Assembly (NCBI GenBank): GCA_039030555.1
Contig: JBCCDY010000006.1
Location: 1-64,000 of the forward strand
Direction: 5' to 3'
Length of the DNA stretch: 64,000 nucleotides
Origin: JBCCDY01 sp039030555
GTDB lineage: Bacteria > Bacteroidota > Bacteroidia > Cytophagales > Cyclobacteriaceae
Positions 8,214 to 15,684 of the stretch are shown piece by piece. Numbering within the stretch: position 1 is the stretch's first letter; every line of letters begins with the position of its first letter. The notes under the pieces were generated by a model. The model was not told the origin of the DNA. It saw only the letters and a program-made list of their open reading frames with translations, and made no database searches. The position numbers and the translations under genes were made by a program.

Positions 8214-9240
8214 TTAGGCAGAGGCTAAGGCTTCTGCCGATTTTACTTTATGATTTGGATCATAGCTGACGTCATTCGTCCATAGAGAAAACATTAAGCG
8301 CAGGAGCTTACGCTGAACGGCCACCGGTCCTATGATAGGCTTTGCCTTCTTTTCTTTGAGTCGTTGATAGAAAGGTTTCAGTGTAGGATTACACCGTACA
8401 GCTGTTAGAGAGGGCATATGAAGTGCGGCTCTGATATGACTGTTTCCTCGTTTACTGATGGAGGTCTTTCCTCTGTATAAACCTGATTCTCTGTGAACTA
8501 TATCATATCCTGTATATGAAGTAAGCTGTTTGGCACTCCTGATCCCCTGAAAACCTCTGGTCTCTGATATGACCACTGTGGCTGATATGAAACTGATGCC
8601 TGGTATAGAAGTGAGCTGTGAGGTTTTGCGGCTTAGCTCTTCATCACAAAGTATGATTTCCCGCATTTCTAACTCTACCTCTTTGATCTGATCTGCTATC
8701 AACCTCATACGCAAACTTAGCCGGGTAATGACTCTCTGCTGCGCATTGAAGCCATATTCCAGTGCATGTAGCTTACACTTCAATGCACTTTGCTCTTTGA
8801 CGAGCTGGCCTCTTTCTCTGGATAAGTCCTTTAAATCCTGTAGCTCTTTCCTTGCTGGCTCCCAAAGATCCAATGATCTCTCAAGACCCAAGACACATAG
8901 CATCTTTGCATCCAGTAGATCTGTCTTGGAGCGCTGCTGTAAGCTTTCTGAATCTGCCTGATGGCATCACACTCACACTAAATCCCCGATCATAGAGAAA
9001 GTGACATAGTGCTTCGTGGTAGACTCCCGTAGCCTCCATTGCAAAGTACAATTCGTCCACAGAAATCAACCCCTCACTCAGCCAAAGGGCAAAATCTTCA
9101 TATCCTTTGAGGGTATTGTCAAAAGCAGCTTCTGCTACAATCCTTTGCTTCATATTGGTATTTATATAACCATAGCAAACTTTGAAATCTTCCTTGGCTA
9201 CATCTATGCCTACTGAATGTCTGATAATGCTTGACTCCAT
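8214..9240 (-). pseudogene. IS110-family transposase, frameshifted
   Basis: The first frame (start 9240) holds the DEDD RuvC-like domain: GIDVAKEDF with the first Asp, and FAMEATGVYHEAL with the Glu. After GRFRK the frame is lost near 8940-8955. In another frame the sequence continues QQRSKTDLLDAKML with the last two acidic residues, then a coiled coil and the C-terminal Tnp20 domain (LTSIPGISFISATVVISETR, LTSYTGYD, SKRGNSHIRAALH) to the stop at 8214. One inserted base or two lost bases explain the shift. Programmed frameshifting is not usual for IS110, so the copy is probably inactive unless the shift is a sequence error. Confidence 0.8.
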
Positions 9241-9259
9241 AACTAAATTGCTTTTTAAG

Positions 9260-9413
9260 TTCTCAAAGACACTTTTGCTCGTTTTTGATACGGTCTAGCT
9301 CTGGGCTGACCCAGGTACTTGTTCAAGTTCTTTTGAGAAAGAGGAGATAGGTAATGATCCTAAAATGCGATATCGAAATCTTCGTATCAAGCTGGACTCC
9401 TTATCCTATCCCC
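9260..9413 (-). ncRNA. Predicted IS110 bridge RNA
   Basis: The minus-strand 5' non-coding end of the IS folds into two large loops. The first is closed by GGGGATAGG (9413-9405) with CCTATCTCC (9351-9343) and contains TCCAGCT (9396-9390) and ATCAT (9358-9354). These fit the left and right target sides around the CT core, with two G-U wobbles on the left. The second is closed by TTCTCAAA (9339-9332) with TTTGAGAA (9267-9260). It contains AGTACCT (9319-9313), identical to the IS right end plus core, and ACGAG (9282-9278), complementary to core plus left end. Loop order and guide order match known bridge RNAs. Confidence 0.65.
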
Positions 9414-9563
9414 TAACTGTTTTTTATCAAATCTAATAGCTATTTTGATATCCAATATCTAGCTCGCTAACATACGAGTTGGGCGTTATGGGGAATATTG
9501 AGATTATCCACAATATTTTTCTTCTTTAGTCGTCTATCAAACAAACCTCTTCAAACTATAAAT

Positions 9564-10676
9564 ATGAAAAAGAACAAGGTCTTTATTCTTTTATTACTCG
9601 TTAGTAACTATCTCTCAGCGCAAATGCCGGATAATATTTATCAACTATGTAATAAACTTGACAATAAAGTACCTTCCATAATGTCTCAACACAATGTACC
9701 TGGTGCTTTCATTACGTTACTAAAAAATGAAGAAGTAGTTTACCAACATCACTTTGGATATTCCGATTTTGAGAACAAGGTCCCTGTGACAGGTCAAACT
9801 GGATTTAACATCGGGTCAATCTCTAAGACTTTTACCGCGTGGGGTATAATGAAACTAATCGAACAAGGTAAGATTGGAATCGATAGTTCAGCAAGTAAGT
9901 ATCTAACACGATGGCAATTTCCAAAATCCAAGTACGACGTAGATCGAGTTACTATTCGCAAAATCTTAAGTCATACAGCGGGTCTTAGCGTTCATGGATA
10001 CCCTGGCTGGAATAAAGTTAAAAAACTCCCAACAATTGAAGAGTCGTTATCTGGAAAACCTAAAAAATCCACAAAAGTTAAGCTTATCACTGAACCAGGA
10101 GTGGCATTCAAGTATTCAGGTGGTGGCTACACCGTATTACAGCTAATCATTGAGGAAGTCACAGGAGATACCTTCGAGCATTTTATGGATACAGCTATCA
10201 TTGCCCCAATTGGAATGAAAAATAGCAGCTTTACTATTAACGATAGAATACTATCTCAATCTTCTTTTGAACATAACAGAAAAGGAAAGAAGATTCCATT
10301 TGAATATTTTGCGGCCAAAGCAGCAGCTGGTTTTCACACCTGTCCTGATGATATGATTAAATTCATTCAAACTCACTTTTCGATTTTGAATCAAAACTTG
10401 AATGATTCAACTATTATTTCTGAATCTTCAATAAAGGAAATGATGACTGTCGTACCTCGAATAAATAATAAGACTCCAACAGGGCTAGGATATTTTCGCT
10501 TCAAAAACAATAATGGTTATTCATGGGGACATGGCGGTGCAAATTCTGGTTGGATGGCTCAAATTGCGATTAACCCAGAAAACGACACAGGATTAGTTGT
10601 ACTAACCAATTCCTTTTCAGGATATAAATTGATGAATTTTGTATTTAATGAGTGGGATAAATTACAAATTGAATGA
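9564..10676 (+). CDS. Secreted serine hydrolase, class C beta-lactamase-like, cassette C
   Basis: I start at ATG 9564, which gives a clean signal peptide (MKKNKVFILLLLVSNYLSAQ); the upstream alternative is a TTG. The 370-residue protein is a periplasmic or exported beta-lactamase/PBP4*-type hydrolase. It has the nucleophile motif SISK (about residue 86), a Tyr motif in KYSGGGY, and a third motif GHGGANSGW. Such proteins cleave beta-lactams, D-amino-acid peptides or esters; the substrate is not evident. It is the only large gene of cassette C and ends 6 bp before its R'' box. An integron-like cassette carrying this fold deserves notice, but resistance cannot be claimed. Confidence 0.82.
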   Translation: MKKNKVFILLLLVSNYLSAQMPDNIYQLCNKLDNKVPSIMSQHNVPGAFITLLKNEEVVYQHHFGYSDFENKVPVTGQTGFNIGSISKTFTAWGIMKLIEQGKIGIDSSASKYLTRWQFPKSKYDVDRVTIRKILSHTAGLSVHGYPGWNKVKKLPTIEESLSGKPKKSTKVKLITEPGVAFKYSGGGYTVLQLIIEEVTGDTFEHFMDTAIIAPIGMKNSSFTINDRILSQSSFEHNRKGKKIPFEYFAAKAAAGFHTCPDDMIKFIQTHFSILNQNLNDSTIISESSIKEMMTVVPRINNKTPTGLGYFRFKNNNGYSWGHGGANSGWMAQIAINPENDTGLVVLTNSFSGYKLMNFVFNEWDKLQIE

Positions 10677-10682
10677 GAAAAT

Positions 10683-10801
10683 CCCCATAACAAACACTAT
10701 CATCCATAAGCTAACTGAGCTATTTGCAAAGGCTTGCGGTAACGGATACTTTTATAGATATTTAAAAAGTCCAGCTTACGGATGATAGTTGGGCGTTAGC
10801 T
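10683..10801 (+). repeat. attC-like site C
   Basis: R'' CCCCATAAC (10683-10691) and R' GTTAGCT (10795-10801) enclose a 119-bp site. The arms ACTATCATCCATAAGCT and AGCTTACGGATGATAGT pair almost completely. It is nearly identical to site D, including AACTGAGCTATTTGCAAAGGC inside the loop, so C and D form one attC subfamily. Confidence 0.85.
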
Positions 10802-10813
10802 TCAATAATCCCA

Positions 10814-11767
10814 ATGCAATACAGATTTCTAAAACCTAATGGACATGTAACAGAAATTGAATTGGATAACAGTTTGGATATTCATTCAGCTTGCTGGTGT
10901 TCAACCAACGATGAAATAGCAGTTGGTCTAACTAGAAAAAGTGGCGAAGGTCAACTGAAGGTTTATGAATCATCTGGTAAATCAAAAATTGAAATCGATT
11001 GTTTCGAGATTTATGATTGTGTTTATGATAAATTCAATAATAATTTATTGTTGAGTAATGGACATACCTTTTTTTCCTGCTCACCTGAACAATCTAAACT
11101 TCATAAACTTTGTAAATACAGTCATATAAAATATGCTCCAAACAGATGTAGCATTTCACCCACTGGAAAATATATAGGTTTATTAAAATATAGAGCGGAC
11201 AGTGATCGGTTTCATGTGATTGACCTTGAAAAGAAAGAACTGATTGATGTCAAACTCATTTGTTGTTCATACAGTTGGATAGATGATTACACCATTATTT
11301 ATTCCACTGTTGGAGGCAAAATAGGCTACTACGATTTAAGAACAAGAAAGAAGACCAATAGCCAATTTAACATCAAAAGCATTCTAGCTTCTGACTCTAC
11401 TAGTTTAACAGAGCTTCAAAATAAAATCAGGAAAGTTGAGAAAGAGAAACTTTCTTGGATCCACTTTGATGACCCAATAAGAATCCTAGATTCAACATAT
11501 TTCGTCATGAATTCAGGGAAACTAGCTGGATCTGCTTTGCTAAAATTCGAAGGTTCTAAATATGAAGTTTTGTTTGAGAGCGATGATAAAATTCAAACGT
11601 ATGATTTGGATAACTTCAACAATGCACGGATGAATATTTCTAGGTCGGTGAACATGAAGTTTTCCTACTATTCATTGGTTCAAGAAAGCGGAGAATTTAA
11701 CCACCCTAACACGGACTTCTACCTTAATCAAAATGGCAGAATGAATCAACTAATAAGACTGAAATGA
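10814..11767 (+). CDS. Beta-propeller-like protein, cassette D, unknown function
   Basis: A 317-residue protein without signal peptide or membrane helix. It shows repeated beta-rich segments of about 40-45 residues ending in aromatic/Asp motifs (for example SISPTGKYIGLLKYR and CCSYSWIDDYTIIYSTVGGK), which suggests a WD40/YncE-like propeller. I do not recognise a specific family. The ATG lies 18 bp inside the cassette, and the stop codon overlaps the R'' box of attC D, so the gene nearly fills the cassette. Codon and base use are more AT-rich than in the flanking chromosomal genes, consistent with acquisition. Confidence 0.65.
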   Translation: MQYRFLKPNGHVTEIELDNSLDIHSACWCSTNDEIAVGLTRKSGEGQLKVYESSGKSKIEIDCFEIYDCVYDKFNNNLLLSNGHTFFSCSPEQSKLHKLCKYSHIKYAPNRCSISPTGKYIGLLKYRADSDRFHVIDLEKKELIDVKLICCSYSWIDDYTIIYSTVGGKIGYYDLRTRKKTNSQFNIKSILASDSTSLTELQNKIRKVEKEKLSWIHFDDPIRILDSTYFVMNSGKLAGSALLKFEGSKYEVLFESDDKIQTYDLDNFNNARMNISRSVNMKFSYYSLVQESGEFNHPNTDFYLNQNGRMNQLIRLK

Positions 11768-11884
11768 AGCTATCAAACACTATCATCCATAAGCTAACTG
11801 AGCTATTTGCAAAGGCTAGTGCAATCCGATACTTTTAAAAAAATCTAAAAAGTCCAGCTTACAGATGATAGCTGGCCGTTGTAA
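11766..11884 (+). repeat. attC-like site D
   Basis: R'' GAAGCTATC (11766-11774) and R' GTTGTAA (11878-11884). The arms ACTATCATCCATAAGCT and AGCTTACAGATGATAGC pair as in site C. Site D differs from site C at only a small number of positions, mainly in the loop. Confidence 0.85.
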
Positions 11885-11903
11885 GGCATAAGCCAAGAAT
11901 CAA

Positions 11904-12230
11904 ATGTTAAGGGAAATTGACACATTAATAAATGACCAGAACAAAGGCATAATGACCTTTAATATCATTATGATAGTGATGCTCGTTTTTGGTGTAGTTC
12001 TAATATTTGCCCTACCAAGATTTGACTTAGGAATCAAGTCCGACTTTATCAAATCTGGGATAGGTATTTTGGTGAGCTTGCTTGGCTTGTTGGCTCAATT
12101 ACCTAATTCAAGGAAGAAGACTGCCATAACTAAGCTACAGCTAATAAAAAAAAGATGGATTGAAGGAGATGATCAAAAGCGTCTAGAGCTTTCCGAAAAA
12201 ATGGAGAACTTATTATTTAACATCAACTAA
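11904..12230 (+). CDS. Small membrane protein, first gene of cassette E
   Basis: A 108-residue protein with a short charged N-terminus (MLREIDTLINDQNKG), two hydrophobic helices (about residues 16-36, IMTFNIIMIVMLVFGVVLIF, and 47-63, SGIGILVSLLGLLAQLP) and a basic cytoplasmic tail. No family recognised. It starts 26 bp inside cassette E and its stop is adjacent to the next start (12232), so the two genes are co-translated. Two-gene cassettes of this kind often carry paired functions such as toxin and antidote or effector and immunity; that is only a possibility here. Confidence 0.65.
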   Translation: MLREIDTLINDQNKGIMTFNIIMIVMLVFGVVLIFALPRFDLGIKSDFIKSGIGILVSLLGLLAQLPNSRKKTAITKLQLIKKRWIEGDDQKRLELSEKMENLLFNIN

Positions 12231-12231
12231 A

Positions 12232-12849
12232 ATGAATGACGAAGAAATAAGACCGGATATTCTCGAGGAGTTCAAAAAACTGGATAAAAGGAAAAATCGA
12301 AGATCAGCAATTTTCTTGGTGTCATTTATTACTCTATCCATGTTTACTGGAATTTTGATTTACAATGAATATATCAAAGAGACAGAATTAATTGATAGCC
12401 AACTTGAACAGTATACTGAGGTAACTGAAACACTGGTGAAAAACATACCGGATTCAGTATATAGCAAGTTCGAATCCATTGAAGTGTCTGAAACAACGTC
12501 CGATCAAGTGAAGCTGGCAGTTGAGTTAATGAATAAAACCCCCGAAATACCTTTCAAATGGGCAGGTAAGTCTGAAGAAGGTTTTGATTCTTCGGGTTTC
12601 ATAGCCTATATACTTAGCAAAACAAAAAACATTAGTGATTACAAAAGTTATTGGTCTGGCAAGCTGAAAGAAGTATATGGCATAAAAACTGACAGCCGAA
12701 TTTCTGAAGGCGATATTGTTTTTTATGAATCCGGAGTATGTATGTTCTATATGGGAGAAGACAAATGTATAGGAATGGTTCCAGGAGGAATTACAATTCT
12801 AGAAATCAAGAATATTTGGAATTATGTAGGTTATGGTCAGGTAGATTAA
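12232..12849 (+). CDS. Membrane-anchored NlpC/P60-like protein without catalytic Cys, cassette E
   Basis: A 205-residue protein with one transmembrane helix (about residues 24-44) and an extracytoplasmic domain. The segment IPFKWAGKSEEGFDSSGFIAYI aligns with the NlpC/P60 active-site region, usually written PYxWGGxxxxGFDCSGF. The nucleophilic Cys is replaced by Ser (FDSSGF). The region that normally has the catalytic His (GDxVFF ... HVGIY) reads GDIVFYESGVCMFYMG, so the His is also missing. It is therefore probably a non-catalytic peptidoglycan-binding or inhibitor-like domain. It starts 1 bp after the preceding membrane gene and ends 2 bp before the attC E R'' box. Confidence 0.65.
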   Translation: MNDEEIRPDILEEFKKLDKRKNRRSAIFLVSFITLSMFTGILIYNEYIKETELIDSQLEQYTEVTETLVKNIPDSVYSKFESIEVSETTSDQVKLAVELMNKTPEIPFKWAGKSEEGFDSSGFIAYILSKTKNISDYKSYWSGKLKEVYGIKTDSRISEGDIVFYESGVCMFYMGEDKCIGMVPGGITILEIKNIWNYVGYGQVD

Positions 12850-12851
12850 AC

Positions 12852-12972
12852 GCCTTACAACAAGCGATAAGCTCAATGAGCAAACTGAGTTCTGAGCAAT
12901 TTTTAGTGCGAAACAGTAACTTTAGAAATAATTTGAAAAGGTATGCTCACTGAACTTATCTGAACGTTGTGT
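12852..12972 (+). repeat. attC-like site E, last of the array
   Basis: R'' GCCTTACAAC (12852-12861) and R' GTTGTGT (12966-12972). The arms CGATAAGCTCAATGAGC and GCTCACTGAACTTATC pair with a few bulges. No further matching cassette follows before the helicase gene. Confidence 0.75.
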
Positions 12973-12992
12973 GTAATTGGGGAGATTCGGGC

Positions 12993-13024
12993 GAGAAATT
13001 GAAGGGAAAAGGTATCAATTTCTC
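12993..13024. terminator. Stem-loop at the end of the cassette array
   Basis: Ten-bp perfect stem GAGAAATTGA / TCAATTTCTC with a 12-nt loop, 21 bp after the last attC. It may terminate read-through from cassette E; a second pairing of GGGAAAAGG with CCCTTTCC is also possible. The rest of 13025-13182 shows nothing recognisable. Confidence 0.4.
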
Positions 13025-13182
13025 CCTTTCCGAATTGAATTCAGGAGCTAGCTTCGAAATGTAAATGTACTAAACAAAAGAAAATAGATAGAAAAATTTA
13101 ATTTTATAACTCACTGATAATCAGTAGTAAATTTTGACGTTAGTCAGTATAACTGGCATAAGTAATAATCCTCTCACACGCT

Positions 13183-14493
13183 TTACTCCAAAACACTAAT
13201 CCTAACCTTCTTAGTCTTCAGTTTACTGTTATTGAGTTTATGGATAAGACTTTGAACTCTTGAGTTAAGCACCGCAACAAATGCGCTGTCTTGTTTCAGT
13301 TCTATCATTCCAAGTTCCTCTTTGGTGAGTCCACCTTCCTTGAAAAAAAGCCCGGCTATGTCGCCTTTGGATATCTTATCTCTTCTTCCACCCGAGATGT
13401 AAAGGGTTTCCCACGAACTGTTTTCTACTGGTTTTCCATATTGCAACTCCATTGGTTCGGCACTCTGTGCAAAATTTGGAAGTGATTTACCTTCTGACCT
13501 AATCAAATACGCAGTCCCATTTTCATGCATTCTAGCGGTTCGCCCATTCCGGTGAATGAACTCTTCTCTTTTGAAAGGAAGGTCGTAATGAATAATGAAA
13601 TCCATCTCCGGAACATCGATTCCACGTGCTGCCAAATCTGTCGCAACGAGTAAGCGATATGTACCATTTCTAAATTTTATAAGTGCATGTTCCCTTTCCT
13701 GTTGTTCAAGTCCACCGTAAAAGCAGGCGTGGTCAATACCATTATTGTATAGATAGTCACTCAAGTGCTGAATGGTATCTTTCAGGTTACAGAAAATAAT
13801 ACCACTACCCTTTCCAATAGTACCAAGGAGTTCCAGAAGGGTATCCAGTTTTTCACCGGATGAATCGACAAATCTGAGTTTTAATTGTGGTGTTTCTTCC
13901 GTCAGAAAATCTAGTTTTACAGGCTTTTTAAGCTTGATGAAACTCGGTATCTGAACACGTTGGGTAGCAGAAGTGAGTACTTTCTTTTTAAGGTTGAATA
14001 GTTTCTGAGTGATCTCTTTCATCTCCGATTCAAACCCTACTTCAAGGGATTTATCGAACTCATCAAGTACCAGGTATTTTACTTTCTTTGTGCTAATCGT
14101 TTTTCTTCGGATATGATCTGCAATTCTCCCAGGAGTTCCGATCAGTATAGCAGGGGGCTGTTTAAGATCAAGTTTATCTTTGAAACCAGCCCTACCGCCG
14201 TAAATAGCATTGACTTTAAAACCTGTACCCATATCTCTGGTGACCTGCTCTATCTGAATGGCCAGTTCTCTCGACGGAACCAGTATCAGCAGCTGTACCT
14301 CTTTCAGTACCGGATCCAGCCCTGAAATTAGCGGCAAGAGGAACGCAAGAGTCTTCCCAGTTCCTGTAGGCGATAACAGTATAGTTTCAGTACTCCATGA
14401 AATAGTCTGTTCGGCTTCTTTTTGCATCGCATTTAGCTCGGAAATCCCAAGTTTGGAAAGAATAGCCTTCCGATCCTTATACTGTTCGCTCAT
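13183..14493 (-). CDS. DEAD-box RNA helicase, DbpA-like
   Basis: A 436-residue ATP-dependent RNA helicase. Walker A is SPTGTGKT, motif Ia PSRELA, Ib TPGRI, motif II DEFD in place of DEAD, motif III TSAT, and the second RecA domain carries ATDLAARGIDVPEMD and HRNGRTAR. The C-terminus (WETLYISGGRRDKISKGDIA) fits the DbpA RNA-binding fold, so it probably acts on rRNA during ribosome assembly. It is not part of the cassette array: it reads towards it from the other side. The DEFD variant keeps the two acidic residues needed for ATP hydrolysis. Confidence 0.88.
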   Translation of the reverse strand: MSEQYKDRKAILSKLGISELNAMQKEAEQTISWSTETILLSPTGTGKTLAFLLPLISGLDPVLKEVQLLILVPSRELAIQIEQVTRDMGTGFKVNAIYGGRAGFKDKLDLKQPPAILIGTPGRIADHIRRKTISTKKVKYLVLDEFDKSLEVGFESEMKEITQKLFNLKKKVLTSATQRVQIPSFIKLKKPVKLDFLTEETPQLKLRFVDSSGEKLDTLLELLGTIGKGSGIIFCNLKDTIQHLSDYLYNNGIDHACFYGGLEQQEREHALIKFRNGTYRLLVATDLAARGIDVPEMDFIIHYDLPFKREEFIHRNGRTARMHENGTAYLIRSEGKSLPNFAQSAEPMELQYGKPVENSSWETLYISGGRRDKISKGDIAGLFFKEGGLTKEELGMIELKQDSAFVAVLNSRVQSLIHKLNNSKLKTKKVRISVLE

Positions 14494-14550
14494 CCTGTAA
14501 AGGTATCCTATTTATGCAGAGGAACGCTCCAATCCGGTTTGTTAAAGAAA

Positions 14551-15516
14551 CTATTTGATATCAGTTAGTATCTCTTCAAGAATGATCTGCTGCATCAAAT
14601 CGGGCTCCGTGCCAGGAATATTATGTGCTGATTGCTTGAACCAAAACAACTTTTTATGAGGTGCTCTCACGCTCTCAAAGTAGTTTTCTGCAATCTCATA
14701 ATTCGTCTGATAGTCGTTTACTCCTACAAAGAAGTAAACAGGGCACTCCAAAGCAGGCGTTTCTTTAAACTGATCTATTTGGAAAACATGATCATTTACG
14801 GACCACCAGTCTTTTTCCCATTGTCTAAAGTAAGGCATTGCTTGTTCTACCTGTTCATCAGTTACTTTTTCTCCACTCATTTCTGTTTGCCATCGATAAA
14901 GTATAATACTTTGTTCAAGGTTCTCATAAGGAATTTTTATAGTAGCGAGTTGATCAACTGCTTTTTGATTATTTAAGGCTTCAAAATGGTTTTTAAGTAC
15001 CTCAAGAGCAATCTCTCCGCTCTTTCTTAAATCGACTAACGGACTTATGGCTACGTAAGCATATAATGATTCTGGATATTTTTTCGCCAAATGAAAACCT
15101 AAAACCGTTCCCCATGAATGCCCCACAAGGTAAATTTTCTCCCTCTCGAACGATAGAAGTAGGTATTGAAGAAGCTGCTCAGCATCATTTTTTATTTTTT
15201 CAATAGTCACTTCTTCGTTGGAAGAATTTAACTCCGCAGTTTTGCCACTTTTCCGTTGATCCCAGTGCACCACCACAAATTTCTTTTCCAGTTTTGAAGT
15301 AATTTTATCAGCCTGTTTCATAGCAGATTGGCCGGGACCACCATGCAAATAAAGTAAGATGGGATTCGATTGATGATCCCCTTTAATACTTAAAAACTGC
15401 CTGGAATTACCAACTGTAATCGTAGTTGTGGAGTCAATGGAATTATCACCAGTTAGTCCTGCATGTACTGAAAGCAAGCTCAAAAAGAATAATAAAAAGG
15501 ATAGGTATATTTTCAT
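14551..15516 (-). CDS. Secreted alpha/beta hydrolase, proline iminopeptidase-like
   Basis: I start at ATG 15516, which opens a typical signal peptide (MKIYLSFLLFFLSLLSVHA); the longer frame adds 25 unlikely residues. The oxyanion motif LYLHGGPGQS, VVHWDQRKSGKT and the nucleophile elbow GHSWGT are characteristic of the S33 peptidase (proline iminopeptidase) group; the acid lies in VNDYQ and the His in SAHNIPGTEPD. About 321 residues, full length. It probably releases N-terminal residues or hydrolyses small esters in the periplasm. It lies 58 bp upstream of the DEAD-box gene's start region on the same strand, with no clear functional link. Confidence 0.85.
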   Translation of the reverse strand: MKIYLSFLLFFLSLLSVHAGLTGDNSIDSTTTITVGNSRQFLSIKGDHQSNPILLYLHGGPGQSAMKQADKITSKLEKKFVVVHWDQRKSGKTAELNSSNEEVTIEKIKNDAEQLLQYLLLSFEREKIYLVGHSWGTVLGFHLAKKYPESLYAYVAISPLVDLRKSGEIALEVLKNHFEALNNQKAVDQLATIKIPYENLEQSIILYRWQTEMSGEKVTDEQVEQAMPYFRQWEKDWWSVNDHVFQIDQFKETPALECPVYFFVGVNDYQTNYEIAENYFESVRAPHKKLFWFKQSAHNIPGTEPDLMQQIILEEILTDIK

Positions 15517-15684
15517 CAATTTTTTGAATTTGAATAAAGACGATGCAACAGGTGAAAAGTTGCAGTTAGTACCCTGAATTTCCAGCCTCAAGCATTGGGT
15601 ACCTGGAAAAGACTATCCTTCAATAGCTTAGGATTCTCGGCACAAGGCCGAGAAACAAATACTAAATCTTTTGTAAGAGTTTAC

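Larger units (their letters stand above)
8149..9478 (-). mobile_element. IS110-family insertion sequence, about 1,330 bp
   Basis: The element lies between two AG (CT on the minus strand) core dinucleotides at 8147-8148 and 9477-9478. It contains one transposase reading minus, with a short 3' end (65 bp) and a long 5' non-coding end (about 236 bp), the layout of the IS110 rather than the IS1111 subgroup. There are no terminal inverted repeats or longer target duplications, as expected. Ends were set by comparing the flanks with attC sites A, C and D. Related IS1111 elements are known to target attC sites, so the location is meaningful. Confidence 0.75.
7996..9491 (+). repeat. attC-like site B, interrupted by IS110 element
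   Basis: R'' TACCTACAAC (7996-8005) opens the site. Its left part runs to CATCATAG at 8148; the right part resumes at 9479 as TTGGGCGTTATGGGG. Joined, the arm reads CATCATAGTTGGGCGTTATG, matching the 3' ends of sites C and D (GATGATAGTTGGGCGTTAG). The AG dinucleotide at 8147-8148 is repeated at 9477-9478 as the insertion core. Confidence 0.75.
6799..12966 (+). other. Integron-like array of five gene cassettes
   Basis: Cassette junctions lie in GTT triplets at 6798, 7422, 9485, 10795, 11878 and 12966. The first bases of each cassette are the reverse complement of the R'' box at its own 3' end: A GTTGGGAAGC / GCTTCCCAAC (10 of 10), B GTTTTAGGTA / TACCTACAAC (9 of 10), C GTTATGGGGA / TCCCCATAAC (10 of 10), D GTTAGCTTC / GAAGCTATC (8 of 9), E GTTGTAAGGC / GCCTTACAAC (10 of 10). 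This is the signature of integron cassettes, where attC R'' and R' come from one circular molecule. All genes point the same way. Cassette B is interrupted by an IS110 element inside its attC. Confidence 0.85.

Noticed and set aside
8881..9240. Programmed frameshifting in the IS110 transposase
   Set aside because: No classical slippery heptamer was seen at the shift, and the family is normally a single frame.
8149..9325. AGGTACT repeated near 8146 and 9312 as the possible IS boundary
   Set aside because: The right copy lies inside the predicted bridge-RNA donor loop. Ending the element there leaves an unexplained 150-bp piece, whereas the AG core at 8147/9477 rebuilds a clean attC arm.
9361..9455. 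Small plus-strand peptide (MRYRNLRIKLDSL...) within the IS 5' end
   Set aside because: It lies antisense inside the bridge-RNA region, has no relatives I recognise and no supporting start signal.
9498..9563. TTG start for the cassette C hydrolase
   Set aside because: It would place 22 residues before a clean signal peptide that begins at ATG 9564.
6799..12966. CRISPR array
   Set aside because: The repeats are over 100 bp, imperfect, and separated by genes, not short spacers.
5622..13024. Prophage or conjugative element
   Set aside because: No structural, replication or transfer genes and no long flanking direct repeats; only cassettes and ISs.
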